Source: Parasulfuritortus cantonensis
GTDB lineage: Bacteria > Pseudomonadota > Gammaproteobacteria > Burkholderiales > Thiobacillaceae
Direction of reading: 5' to 3'
NCBI RefSeq assembly: GCF_004337445.1
Contig: NZ_SJZB01000018.1
Location: 1-64,000 of the forward strand
DNA: 64,000 nt
The translations under genes were made by a program, and so were the position numbers. The notes under the pieces were generated by a model. The model was not told the origin of the DNA. It worked only from the letters and a program-made list of their open reading frames with translations, and did not search any database. This document shows, in pieces, positions 37,701-46,015 of the stretch; the stretch's first letter is position 1, and each line of letters opens with the position of its first letter.

Positions 37701-38562
37701 TCTGCTCCTGCTCGGTCACCGACAGGCGGGCGAACAGGGGCAGTATCTCGGTATGCGGGGGGTGGTGCTTGCGCAAGGCCTCCTGGACGTCGCGGATCTC
37801 CCGTTCGCCGGGCAGGAAGACCAGGATGTCGCCGGTGCCCTCGCGCGCCAGTTCGTCCACGGCCATGAGCAGGGCGGCCTCGAGGTCGGGTTCTTCCTCG
37901 TCGCGTCCCTTGTCGGCGTCCTTGGCGGCCTTGCCGGTCTCGGCCGGCGGCCGGTACCGCACCTCGACCGGGTAGGTGCGGCCGGATACCTCGACCACCG
38001 GGGCGGCGCCGAAGTAGGCCGAGAAGCGGTCCGCCTCCAGGGTCGCCGAGGAGATGATCAGCTTCAGGTCCGGGCGTTGCCCGAGCAGGGTCTTGAGATA
38101 GCCGAGCAGGAAATCGATATTCAGGCTGCGCTCGTGCGCCTCGTCGAGGATCAGGGTATCGTAGGCACGGAACTGTGGATCGGATTGCGTCTCGGCGAGC
38201 AGGATGCCGTCGGTCATCACCTTGATCCGGCTGTCGCGGCCGACCTGGTCGGTGAAGCGCACCTGCCAGCCGACGAAGCCGCCGAGCTGGGTGGCGGTCT
38301 CCTCGGCCAGGCGGCTCGCGACGCTCTTGGCGGCGATCCGGCGCGGCTGGGTCATGCCGATCAGGCCCGTGCGGCCGCGCCCGGCGGCCCAGGCGATCTT
38401 GGGCAGCTGGGTGGTTTTGCCGGAACCGGTTTCACCGCATACGATGACGACCTGGTGCCCGGTCAGGGCCGCGGCGATGTCCTCGCGGCGCGCGGAAACC
38501 GGCAGGTGTTCGGGGAATTCGATGCGCGCCTGCGGCGCCATGTTTTCAGAGAGAGAAGGCAT
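34723..38562 (-). CDS. hrpA: ATP-dependent RNA helicase HrpA
   Basis: A 1279-residue DEAH-box helicase. The Walker A motif is G-E-T-G-S-G-K-T-T, motif II is D-E-A-H, and motif VI includes Q-R-T-G-R-C-G-R. HA2, OB-fold and a long C-terminal DUF3418 domain follow, matching the HrpA length of about 1300. HrpA rescues stalled ribosomes and processes mRNA. The frame begins M-P-S-L-S-E-N-M-A-P-Q; either ATG (38562 or 38541) could be used. The first is only four bases from the divergent gene at 38567. Confidence 0.95.
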   Translation of the reverse strand: MPSLSENMAPQARIEFPEHLPVSARREDIAAALTGHQVVIVCGETGSGKTTQLPKIAWAAGRGRTGLIGMTQPRRIAAKSVASRLAEETATQLGGFVGWQVRFTDQVGRDSRIKVMTDGILLAETQSDPQFRAYDTLILDEAHERSLNIDFLLGYLKTLLGQRPDLKLIISSATLEADRFSAYFGAAPVVEVSGRTYPVEVRYRPPAETGKAAKDADKGRDEEEPDLEAALLMAVDELAREGTGDILVFLPGEREIRDVQEALRKHHPPHTEILPLFARLSVTEQEQIFKPHSGRRIVLATNVAETSLTVPGIRYVVDTGQARVKRYSIRNKIEQLKVEKVSQASANQRTGRCGRVAEGICIRLYDEQDFQSRPPYTTPELLRSSLAGVILRMKSLHLPEIGAFPFLDPPEPRRIHDGQALLRELNALAEDGRLTRIGRELARLPLDPRLGRMLVAAREKAVLHEVLVIAAFLSTQDPRDRPLERQAAADQKHARFADENSDFVAILKLWRHVEELNNHRKSQRKFRDALAEDFLSARRVREWREVYGQLTTQVKELGWKVADALPAVPTEEAGADAPAGYANLHQALLPGLLGNLGMLTEEGLYLGARETKFLPFPGSGVKKKPKWVMAAEIVETRRIYARTVARIEPDWIEHAARHLLKVSYSDPHWAKKPAHVAASLRATLYGLPVVNGRKVHYGPIDPVQAREIFIRAALVAGEYDTRAAFFGHNRKLLAQIDELSHRSRNARIAVDEEDLYRFFDDRIPEGIHNGAAFEKWLREAEVKSPKLLHLRREDLLRERGADARDFPKELDLGGVKFALAYRFDPGAEDDGVTLLVPLAALNQVPQGRCDWLVPGLLEEKALALIKGLPQSVRRAFVPVPEFARAAAEALRPGETPLTEALADFLAKTTGQAIARDAWRPEALPAHLTMNYRVLDERNHIVAEGRDLPALRRELGGEAARSLQQAAAPDERADLGRWDFGDLPGQVELTSGGRKIAAYPSLVEDAGQVALKLLDSPALAREQHRRGVCRLLWRAFPDLLKQVEKDLGVRLKPAAMQYALLGNAVAAPAAAGGKPQDGRGQTNLTLNQLLADVLYSAARAVLAVDPADLRRQNEFDSAAQTARPRLAEQARETARLAAECLEHGHRLNQQLARAPASKEAAADLRAQLPGLVFPGFVGRLAPAVLVHLPRYLKAMERRLEKLPGRPERDAQMMRSLTPLLGQWQARARREEQTTGLSPEMEAFRWQLEELRVSLFAQELKTPEPISVKRMEKRWAELIAR

Positions 38563-38566
38563 AGAT

Positions 38567-40069
38567 ATGAATTATCGGGGATTCGGGCTGGCTTGGCTCG
38601 CCGCCGGGCTGCTGGCCCTGGCCGTGCCGGCCGCGGCGGTCGACATGGCGGTCGGCGCGCTTGGCCTGAACGTCGCGGAGGTGTGGCAACGGGGCAGCAG
38701 CACGGAGGAAAACGACCTCGACAGCCTGGTCCTGCGCATGGGTTCCCACGACACCATGCTCGAGATATTCCTGCCCCGGCACCGGACCAAGCTCAAGGGC
38801 GGCGAGGGGCAGTTCATGGATCAGCTGGAGCGCAGCTGGCGCCGCCGCTACGGCGACCGCGTCCAGCTCGACTGGCTGGAGGTGGCCGGGACGCGCTGGC
38901 GCATCTGCCGGCGACCCAGCCAGAGCGGCGACGGCCAGGTCTTCCAGATCGTGACCATGCACGGCGGCGAGATATACCAGTTGGTCGCCGTCGCGCCGGT
39001 CGACGCCAGCCGCCTGCCGATCGCGGTCAAGGCGCTCCTGGAAAGCGCCACCTGGGATGTCGCCGCCGCCGAACGCAACCTGCCGCTGCCCGATATGCTG
39101 CCGAGCGCGGCCATGCTTGCGAAGCCCGACGTGCCGCCGCCCCCGCGCGCGCCGGAAGCGCCGGCCAAACCGGCAGCAGTGCCCGCAGCGCCGGTGGCGG
39201 CGACGCCGGCGGCCGTGCCGGAGCCGATGCCCGCCCCCGCGGCCGGCACGCCGGCACCCGTGCCGGCGGCCAGCGCGCCGGTCGCGGCCGTGCCGCCTGC
39301 GCCGGCTCCGGCCGCCCCGCCCGCGGCACCGGCCAAGGCCGTTCCGGCGGTCCAGGCGGCCGCCAAATGGCGCCTGTTGCGCAGCGTCATGGTCGCGCCC
39401 GGCGGCAAGGAATGGCCCGCCCTGGCCGAAGCGGAAGGCCGCCTGCTCGGCAGTGACGGTCCGGTCACCGGCCTCGGCCTGAGCGGCGAGGCGAACGCCC
39501 TGGACGGCTTCCTCGAAGGCTATCTGTGGCGCAAGGACGACGGTGGCCACGAGCACCGCGAGATGTTCCGGCGCCACTGGCGGGTGGCCTGGCGCGCCGT
39601 GCCGGAGACCTGGACGGCCGGCGAGGCCCTGGCGGTGGACCTCGACCTCGCGGCCGAGACCGTCGGCCTCGCCTCCGCCGGCGGCCTGGACGTGGACCTC
39701 GAGCTCGCCGCCGTGTGCGCGCCGCGCCTGGAGGTGGTGCGCTGGCTGGACAACCTGGAGGCGCGCGGGGTGGCGGGCCTGCCCGACCTCGCCAAGATGG
39801 CCTGCCCGGGCGTCGGCCCGGGACCGGCGCCCGCGCCCCTGCGCGTGACGGCCGGGGAATTCCCGGCGGCAACCGGCGGCAAGCTGGCCAAGCGTGTCCT
39901 CCTGCCCCTGCCGGCGGCCTGGGAGCAGACCGTCCAGACCGCCCAGGCCAAGGCCAAGGAGGTCCGCAGACTGGTTCTGGTGGCCCGGGTGCGCACCTCG
40001 GATGACGGCCACGCCTCCGGCGATGCCCTGTTCGCGAAGGCGGCGGCGGTGTTCGTATTCGGGCCGTGA
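38567..40069 (+). CDS. Exported protein with Pro/Ala-rich linker, unknown function
   Basis: A 500-residue protein with a signal peptide (ends A-A-A-V before D-M). An N-terminal domain of about 150 residues contains an E-R-S-W-R-R-R-Y-G segment. A Pro/Ala-rich linker runs from about 195 to 265, and a C-terminal domain of about 230 residues has a W-K-R-like opening (A-K-W-R-L-L). The layout, two domains joined by an extended linker, suits a periplasmic or cell-surface role. It lies just before flagellar regulators and the kinase start overlaps its stop region, but I cannot assign a family. Confidence 0.6.
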   Translation: MNYRGFGLAWLAAGLLALAVPAAAVDMAVGALGLNVAEVWQRGSSTEENDLDSLVLRMGSHDTMLEIFLPRHRTKLKGGEGQFMDQLERSWRRRYGDRVQLDWLEVAGTRWRICRRPSQSGDGQVFQIVTMHGGEIYQLVAVAPVDASRLPIAVKALLESATWDVAAAERNLPLPDMLPSAAMLAKPDVPPPPRAPEAPAKPAAVPAAPVAATPAAVPEPMPAPAAGTPAPVPAASAPVAAVPPAPAPAAPPAAPAKAVPAVQAAAKWRLLRSVMVAPGGKEWPALAEAEGRLLGSDGPVTGLGLSGEANALDGFLEGYLWRKDDGGHEHREMFRRHWRVAWRAVPETWTAGEALAVDLDLAAETVGLASAGGLDVDLELAAVCAPRLEVVRWLDNLEARGVAGLPDLAKMACPGVGPGPAPAPLRVTAGEFPAATGGKLAKRVLLPLPAAWEQTVQTAQAKAKEVRRLVLVARVRTSDDGHASGDALFAKAAAVFVFGP

Positions 40070-40122
40070 CCGGCGCGGCCGGGTTTGACGCGGCTCCGGC
40101 AATCGGGTATCCAATCGCCGCT

Positions 40123-40977
40123 ATGGAACCCGATATCCCGCCGCTCGACGACCAGCAGTTGCGCGAGGCCTTCAAGCTGTTCAGCGAGACCTCGGAACGG
40201 CTGTCCGGGGCCTATGCCGAGCTGCAGGGCCAGGTCGCCCGCCTGTCGGCGGAACTGGCCGCCGCCAACGGCGAGCTGGCCCGGCGCGAGCGCCTGTCCA
40301 TCCTGGGCGAGGTGGCCGCCAAGCTGGCCCACCAGCTGCGCACCCCGCTCGCCACCGCGCTGCTCTACGTCGGCCACCTGGCCAGGCCGGGCCTGGCCGA
40401 GGCCGACCGGGTGCGCTTCGCCGACAAGACGCTGGGCCGGCTGCGCTACCTGGAACGTCTGATCCAGGACATGCTGGCCTTCGTGAAGGGCCAGCAGGGC
40501 CGGCGCACTCTGTTCGCCGTGCACGCCCTCGCCGACGAGGTCTGGCAGGCGATCGAGCCGCAGGCGGCCACCCTGGAGGTGGCCGTGCAATTGCATCGCG
40601 AGGGTGACGACGAGCGCATCGAGGCGGACCGCCAGGCGCTCCAGGGCGCCCTCATCAACCTGCTCGAGAATGCCGTCCAGGCGAGCCGGCCGGGCGACAC
40701 CGTCACTTTCACCGTGGTCACCGGCACCGCCTTCGTCGCCTTCCGGGTCGCGGACCAGGGCCACGGCATCGCCGAGGCCGATCGCGAACGCCTGTTCGAG
40801 CCGTTCTTCACCACCCGCGGCGAAGGCAGCGGCCTCGGCCTCGCCATCGTCAAGCAGACCGCGGACGCCCACGGCGGCTGGGTCGAGGTCGAGTCCGAAC
40901 CGGGGCAGGGCAGCCGCTTCGCGCTCTTCCTGCCGGTCGCCGGCCGGGCCGATGCGAAGGGAGGCCAGGATGCCTGA
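40123..40977 (+). CDS. fleS: Flagellar sensor histidine kinase FleS/FlrB
   Basis: A 284-residue soluble kinase. A coiled-coil (residues 15-55) leads to HisKA, with the phospho-acceptor His in L-A-H-Q-L-R-T-P-L. HATPase_c follows with N-L-L-E-N-A-V, D-Q-G-H-G-I and G-S-G-L-G-L-A-I. It has no membrane helix and no PAS domain. With FleR it should control late flagellar genes. ATG 40123 begins the conserved part; a GTG at 40066, overlapping the previous stop, would give 19 more residues. Confidence 0.85.
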   Translation: MEPDIPPLDDQQLREAFKLFSETSERLSGAYAELQGQVARLSAELAAANGELARRERLSILGEVAAKLAHQLRTPLATALLYVGHLARPGLAEADRVRFADKTLGRLRYLERLIQDMLAFVKGQQGRRTLFAVHALADEVWQAIEPQAATLEVAVQLHREGDDERIEADRQALQGALINLLENAVQASRPGDTVTFTVVTGTAFVAFRVADQGHGIAEADRERLFEPFFTTRGEGSGLGLAIVKQTADAHGGWVEVESEPGQGSRFALFLPVAGRADAKGGQDA

Positions 40978-42322
40978 GCGGCGCCCGAACATCCTGGTCG
41001 TGGAGGACGACGCGGCCCTGCGCGAGGCCCTGGCCGATACCCTGGAGCTGGCCGGCCACGCCGTCGTCGTGGCGCCCGACGGCGAGGCGGCCCTGGCCGC
41101 CCTGGCGCGCGGCAACGTCGACATGGTGTTGTCCGACGTCCAGATGCCGGGCCTGGACGGCCACGAACTGCTGCGCCGGGTCAAGGCGCTGCGCCCGGGC
41201 ATCCCATTCATCCTGATGACGGCCTACGGCCAGATCGAGCGCGCCGTCGAGGCGATGAAGGACGGCGCCGCCGACTACCTGGCCAAGCCGTTCGAGCCCG
41301 ACCGCTTGCTCGCCGTGGTGGCCCGCTACCTGCCGGCGCCGGGGCTGGCGGGGAGCGCCGAGCTGATCGCCGAGGATGACCGCATGCGGGCCCTGCTGGC
41401 CATCGCCGACCGGGTCGCCGGCACCGATGCCACGGTCCTGCTGACCGGCGAGTCCGGGGTCGGCAAGGAAGTGGTGGCGCGCTACCTGCACGAGCATTCG
41501 GCACGCCGCTCCGGGCCCTTCGTGGCGGTCAACTGTGCCGCCATTCCGGAGAATCTGGTCGAGTCGACCCTGTTCGGCCACGAGAAGGGCGCCTTCACGG
41601 GTGCCGCGAGCGCCTATACCGGCAAGTTCGAACAGGCCCAGGGCGGCACCCTGCTGCTCGACGAGGTCTCCGAGATCCCGCTCCACGTCCAGGCCAAGCT
41701 GCTGCGCGTGCTGCAGGAGAAGGCCGTCGAACGCCTGGGCGCGCGCAGCCCGACCCCGCTCGACGTGCGCGTCCTGGCGGCCAGCAACCGCGACCTGGCC
41801 GCCTGGGTGCGCGAAGGCCGCTTCCGCGAAGACCTCTATTACCGCCTCAACGTCTTCCCGATCGACATCCCGCCGTTGCGGGCCCGGCGCGACGACATCC
41901 TGCCGCTCGCCCGGCATTTTCTGAGGCTGCATGCCGGCCTGGTCGGGCGCGACGGCTTCAGCCTGTCGGCGGCGGCGGGGACGGAACTCAGCAACCACGA
42001 TTGGCCGGGCAACATACGCGAGCTGAGCAACGTCGTGCAGCGTGCCATGATCCTGGCGGCCGGCAGCCGGATCGACCCGGAACACCTGATGCTGCCGCGC
42101 CGGCCGCAGGCGGCCCCGGTTGCCGAGCGCGACGCCGAGCCGGAGGCCCGGCCGGGCCAGATCAAGGACATGGAGAAGACGATGATCCTGGATACCCTGC
42201 GCCGCCTGCAGGGATCGCGCAAGCGCACCGCCGAGGCGCTCGGGATCAGCGAGCGCACGCTGCGCTACAAGCTGCAAAAATATCGCGAGGATGGTGAGTT
42301 GGAGGAGGATTGCGGCCTATAA
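40970..42322 (+). CDS. fleR: Sigma-54-dependent flagellar response regulator FleR/FlrC
   Basis: A 450-residue NtrC-type activator. The receiver domain has its phospho-acceptor Asp in M-V-L-S-D-V-Q-M-P. The AAA+ domain shows G-E-S-G-V-G-K-E and the sigma-54-contacting G-A-F-T-G-A loop. A Fis-type helix-turn-helix ends the protein (A-E-A-L-G-I-S-E-R-T-L-R-Y-K). It overlaps fleS by eight bases. It should activate sigma-54 promoters of basal body and hook genes such as those directly downstream. Confidence 0.92.
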   Translation: MPERRPNILVVEDDAALREALADTLELAGHAVVVAPDGEAALAALARGNVDMVLSDVQMPGLDGHELLRRVKALRPGIPFILMTAYGQIERAVEAMKDGAADYLAKPFEPDRLLAVVARYLPAPGLAGSAELIAEDDRMRALLAIADRVAGTDATVLLTGESGVGKEVVARYLHEHSARRSGPFVAVNCAAIPENLVESTLFGHEKGAFTGAASAYTGKFEQAQGGTLLLDEVSEIPLHVQAKLLRVLQEKAVERLGARSPTPLDVRVLAASNRDLAAWVREGRFREDLYYRLNVFPIDIPPLRARRDDILPLARHFLRLHAGLVGRDGFSLSAAAGTELSNHDWPGNIRELSNVVQRAMILAAGSRIDPEHLMLPRRPQAAPVAERDAEPEARPGQIKDMEKTMILDTLRRLQGSRKRTAEALGISERTLRYKLQKYREDGELEEDCGL

Positions 42323-42350
42323 TGCAGGCAGTCCGAGCGGAGATGGGGCC

Positions 42351-42668
42351 ATGGTGAATCCAGGCATCGAGCAAATGGTGAATCAGTTGCGCGCGGTGGC
42401 CTCGCAGGCCGCCGGCAACGTCACGCCCGCTCAGGATGCCGGTGCCGGGCAGGACTTCTCCGCGCTCCTGCAGGCCGCCGTGGCCGAGGTGAACAACACC
42501 CAGCAGGAGGCCAAGCAGCTCAGCGAACAATACGCCGCCGGCGATGCCGCCAACCTGCAGGACGTGGTGGTTTCGCTGCAGAAGGCCAGCCTATCCTTCC
42601 AGGCCATGGTGCAGGTCCGCAACAAGCTGGTTTCCGCCTACCAGGAAGTCATGAACATGCAGGTCTGA
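42351..42668 (+). CDS. fliE: Flagellar hook-basal body protein FliE
   Basis: A 105-residue protein that joins the MS ring to the rod. The C-terminal half carries the family signature: D-V-V-V-S-L-Q-K-A-S-L-S-F-Q-A and V-R-N-K-L-V-S-A-Y-Q-E-V-M-N-M. It is first in fliEFGHI and 28 bases downstream of fleR. The ATG at 42351 is the one matching FliE length. Confidence 0.95.
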   Translation: MVNPGIEQMVNQLRAVASQAAGNVTPAQDAGAGQDFSALLQAAVAEVNNTQQEAKQLSEQYAAGDAANLQDVVVSLQKASLSFQAMVQVRNKLVSAYQEVMNMQV

Positions 42669-42709
42669 TGCCTGTGGCCGAACGATCTGAGACCTGACAC
42701 GGCGCGCGG

Positions 42710-44362
42710 ATGGCCACACCTCAAGAGCAATTCCCCAGTAACCCGCTCCAACGATTCAACGCCCTTCCCGGCTCCCGCAAGATGGGGGTGGTGGTGGCCT
42801 TGGCCGCGACCATCGCCTTGCTGGTCGGGGCCGTGCTGTGGAGCCGCACGCCCGACTACCGGGTGCTCTTCTCGGGCCTGTCCGAGCGCGACGCGGGCAG
42901 CGTCGTCGCGACCCTGCAGCAGATGAACGTGCCCTATAAGACGGAGGCCGGCGGGGCCATCATGGTGCCGTCCGACCAGGTCTACGACGTCCGCTTCAAG
43001 CTCGCCTCGCAGGGGTTGCCGCGCGGCGGTTCGGTCGGCTTCGAGCTGATGGACAATCCGAAGCTGGGCATGACCCAGTTCCAGGAGCAGGTGACCTACC
43101 AGCGCGCCCTCGAGGGCGAGCTGGCGCGTACCATCCAGACCCTGGCCCCGGTCGAGGCGGCCCGGGTCCACCTCGCCATCCCCAAGCCCTCGGTGTTCAT
43201 CCGCGAGCAGCAGAAGCCGTCGGCCTCCGTGCTGGTCAACCTGTACGCCGGGCGCACCCTCGATACCAACCAGGTCGGCGCCATCGCCCACTTGGTGTCG
43301 AGCAGCGTGCCGGACCTCGCCGCCGACCACGTCACCGTGGTGGACCAGGCCGGCAACATGCTCACCAGCCGCAGCGATTCCGCCTCCCTGCGCGGCCTCA
43401 GTTCCAGTCAGTTCGACTACGTGCGCGAATTGGAGGGCTATTACGCCCAGCGTATCGAGGCCATCGTCGTGCCGATCGTCGGCGCCAACAACGTCAAGGC
43501 CGAGGTGCGCGCCGATCTCGACTTCTCCGAGGACGAGTCGACCAGCGAGTCGTACAAGCCGAATCCGAGCCCGGAAACCCAGGCCGTGCGCAGCCAGCAG
43601 TCGTCGCAGGAGAGCGGTGGCGGCGGCAACCAGGCGGGCGGCATCCCCGGCGCCCTGTCCAACCAGCCGCCCGGCCCGGCCACCGCCCCGCTGACGGCCC
43701 CGACAGGCGCCAACGCGGGGGCCGCCGGGGGCGCCAACGCGGCGGCGGGGGCGGGCGGCAGCAGCCGGCGCGACAGCGTCACCAACTTCGAACTGGACAA
43801 GACCATCCGCCACGTGCGCGAGTCGCTCGGCCGCATCAAACGCCTGTCGGCGGCCGTCGTGGTCAACTATCGCGCCAGCAACGAGCCGGATGCCAAGCCG
43901 ACCCCGATCCCGGCGCAGGAACTGGACCAGATCAACAATCTGGTGAAGGAGGCGCTCGGCTACAACCAGGCGCGCGGCGATACCGTCAACGTGGTGAACG
44001 CCGCCTTCACCGAGGCCAAGGCGGAGGAGGTCGAGGCGCCGGTCTGGAAGGACCCGGACAACATCTCGCTGGCCAAGGAGCTGCTCAAGAACCTGCTCAT
44101 CTTCGGTCTCGCCTTCTATCTCGTGTTCGGTGTCCTGCGGCCGCTCCTGCGCGACCTGGTACGCGTTCCCGAGACGCTGCCCGGCGAGGGCCACGGCGGT
44201 GCCGGCGCTGGGCTCGATGAAGACTACGGCGACACCATGGCGCCCGAGGTGCGCTCGCAGGTGGATGCCTACCAGCACAACCTCAACTCGGTGCGCGACT
44301 TCTCCAAGCAGAATCCGAAGATCGTCGCCGAAGTGGTCAAGGAATGGATGGCCAAGGAATGA
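42710..44362 (+). CDS. fliF: Flagellar MS-ring protein FliF
   Basis: A 550-residue membrane protein that forms the MS ring. Two membrane helices (about 25-45 and 460-480) flank a large periplasmic region with ring-building motifs, including L-F-S-G-L-S-E-R-D-A and the V-A-R-V-H-L-A-like segment. A Gly/Ala/Pro-rich linker occurs near residues 300-350. The C-terminal cytoplasmic tail binds FliG, whose start overlaps its stop by four bases. Confidence 0.95.
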   Translation: MATPQEQFPSNPLQRFNALPGSRKMGVVVALAATIALLVGAVLWSRTPDYRVLFSGLSERDAGSVVATLQQMNVPYKTEAGGAIMVPSDQVYDVRFKLASQGLPRGGSVGFELMDNPKLGMTQFQEQVTYQRALEGELARTIQTLAPVEAARVHLAIPKPSVFIREQQKPSASVLVNLYAGRTLDTNQVGAIAHLVSSSVPDLAADHVTVVDQAGNMLTSRSDSASLRGLSSSQFDYVRELEGYYAQRIEAIVVPIVGANNVKAEVRADLDFSEDESTSESYKPNPSPETQAVRSQQSSQESGGGGNQAGGIPGALSNQPPGPATAPLTAPTGANAGAAGGANAAAGAGGSSRRDSVTNFELDKTIRHVRESLGRIKRLSAAVVVNYRASNEPDAKPTPIPAQELDQINNLVKEALGYNQARGDTVNVVNAAFTEAKAEEVEAPVWKDPDNISLAKELLKNLLIFGLAFYLVFGVLRPLLRDLVRVPETLPGEGHGGAGAGLDEDYGDTMAPEVRSQVDAYQHNLNSVRDFSKQNPKIVAEVVKEWMAKE

Positions 44363-45357
44363 GCGAAGAGGGCATCCACAAGAGCGCCATCCTCATGCTC
44401 GCCCTCGGCCACGACGAGGCGGCCGAGGTATTCAAGTTCCTCGGCCCCAAGGAGGTCCAGCGCCTGGGCGCGGCGATGGCCAACATCGGCAACGTCAACC
44501 GCGGCCAGATCGAGACGGTGCTGAGCGACTTCCGCAAGGAGACCGAGGGCCGCGTTTCGCTGGCCGACAGCGACGAATACATCCGCAGCGTACTCACCAA
44601 GGCCCTGGGCGACGACAAGGCCGCCCACCTGCTCGACCGCATCCTGCAAGGCAACGACAACGCCGGCATCGAGAGCCTGAAATGGATGGACGCCGCGGCC
44701 GTGGCCGAGATGATCCGCAACGAGCACCCGCAGATCATCGCCACCATCATGGTGCACCTGGAGCCGGACCACGCCAGCGAGGTGCTCAACCTGTTGCCGG
44801 AACGCCTGCGCAACGACGTCCTGCTCCGTGTGGCCACCCTGGAAGGTGTCCAGCCGATGGCCCTGCGCGAGCTGAACGAAGTCCTTACGCAACTGCTCGC
44901 CGGCGGTGAACGGGGCAAGAAGAGCGCCCTGGGTGGGGTCAAGTCGACCGCCAACATACTCAACTACATGGGCGGGGCGATCGAGGCCTCGGTCCTGGCC
45001 AGCATCCGCGAGAACGATCCCGACCTGGCGCAGAAGATCCAGGACCAGATGTTCACCTTCGACAACCTGCTCGACCTCGACGACCGCTCGGTGCAGTTGC
45101 TCCTGCGCGAGATCCAGTCGGAGTCCCTCATCATCGCCCTCAAGGGTACCTCCGAGGAACTCAAGGCCAAGATATTCAAGAACATGTCCAGCCGGGCCGC
45201 CGAGGCGCTCAAGGAAGACCTGGAGTCGAAAGGCGCGGTGCGCCTGTCGGAGGTCGAGGCGGAACAGAAGGAGATACTGAAGGTCATCCGCCGTCTCGCC
45301 GACGAGGGCCAGATCGTCCTCGGCGGCAAGGGCGGCGAGGAAGGCATGGTCGAGTAG
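44359..45357 (+). CDS. fliG: Flagellar motor switch protein FliG
   Basis: A 332-residue rotor protein. It shows three armadillo-like domains, the E-H-P-Q-I-I-A motif near residue 128 and a charged C-terminal domain that meets the stator (D-D-R-S-V-Q, with E-L-K-A-K). The start overlaps the fliF stop (ATGA), as expected for proteins that assemble together. Confidence 0.96.
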   Translation: MSEEGIHKSAILMLALGHDEAAEVFKFLGPKEVQRLGAAMANIGNVNRGQIETVLSDFRKETEGRVSLADSDEYIRSVLTKALGDDKAAHLLDRILQGNDNAGIESLKWMDAAAVAEMIRNEHPQIIATIMVHLEPDHASEVLNLLPERLRNDVLLRVATLEGVQPMALRELNEVLTQLLAGGERGKKSALGGVKSTANILNYMGGAIEASVLASIRENDPDLAQKIQDQMFTFDNLLDLDDRSVQLLLREIQSESLIIALKGTSEELKAKIFKNMSSRAAEALKEDLESKGAVRLSEVEAEQKEILKVIRRLADEGQIVLGGKGGEEGMVE

Positions 45358-45358
45358 C

Positions 45359-46015
45359 ATGGCCTCGCCCGTGATCCCGAAGGAGAGCCTCACCGCCTAC
45401 CAGCGCTGGGAGCTGCTCGGCTTCGACGAGAGCCCGGCGGCCAAGCCGGCGGCGGCCGAGGAGAAGCTGCCGATGGCCCTGCCGACCGCCGAGGAACTCG
45501 AGCGCATGCACCAGCAGGCCGCCCAGGAGGGCTTCAAGATCGGCCACGAGGAAGGTTACAAGGTCGGTTACGAGGCCGGTCGCGCGGCTGCCGCTGCCGT
45601 CGCCGCGCAGCTCGCTGCGCTGGCCGACGCGCTCGACCAGGAGGGCGTGCGCCAGGACGAGGCGATCGCCGCCGAGTTGCTCGACCTGGCCCTGGCGGTG
45701 GCCCGCCAGATGGTGCGCACCAGCCTGCGGGTCAAGCAGGGCATGATCCAGGAGATCGTCCGCGAGGCCATGACGGCGCTGCCCAGCCTGACCGGACACC
45801 TGCGCATCCTGGCGCACCCGGACGATGTCGAGCCGCTGCGCGAGTTCATGGAAACCGAGCACGCGCACTTCTCGTTCAAGGTGGTGGCGGACAGCCGGAT
45901 CGAGCGCGGCGGTTTCCGCATCGAGTCCAGCCACAGCGAGGTGGACGCCCGCCTGCCGGTGCGCTGGCGCGAGATCGTCGACTGTCTCGGTAGCGACGCC
46001 GAATGGCTGGAGTGA
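45359..46015 (+). CDS. fliH: Flagellar assembly protein FliH
   Basis: A 218-residue regulator of the FliI export ATPase. It has the typical acidic N-terminus, a Gly-repeat helix ([17 protein letters not shown]) and a V-type ATPase E-subunit-like C-terminal domain. It starts just after fliG and overlaps fliI by 13 bases. Confidence 0.93.
   Translation: MASPVIPKESLTAYQRWELLGFDESPAAKPAAAEEKLPMALPTAEELERMHQQAAQEGFKIGHEEGYKVGYEAGRAAAAAVAAQLAALADALDQEGVRQDEAIAAELLDLALAVARQMVRTSLRVKQGMIQEIVREAMTALPSLTGHLRILAHPDDVEPLREFMETEHAHFSFKVVADSRIERGGFRIESSHSEVDARLPVRWREIVDCLGSDAEWLE

Noticed and set aside
34669-39456. A plus-strand open frame of about 1600 codons opposite hrpA
   Set aside because: It is antisense to the well-supported hrpA and contains no recognisable domain; high GC content leaves long stop-free shadows. 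The real plus-strand gene starts at 38567 in another frame.
42300-42314. A sigma-54-like -24/-12 element before fliE
   Set aside because: GG and GC are 11 bases apart instead of the required 12, and the -24 block lacks the CAC part. FleR control of fliE is still possible from another site.
42318-42323. TATAAT as a promoter for fliE
   Set aside because: The -10 match is perfect but no -35 element exists at 16-18 bases; it overlaps the fleR stop codon and may be chance.
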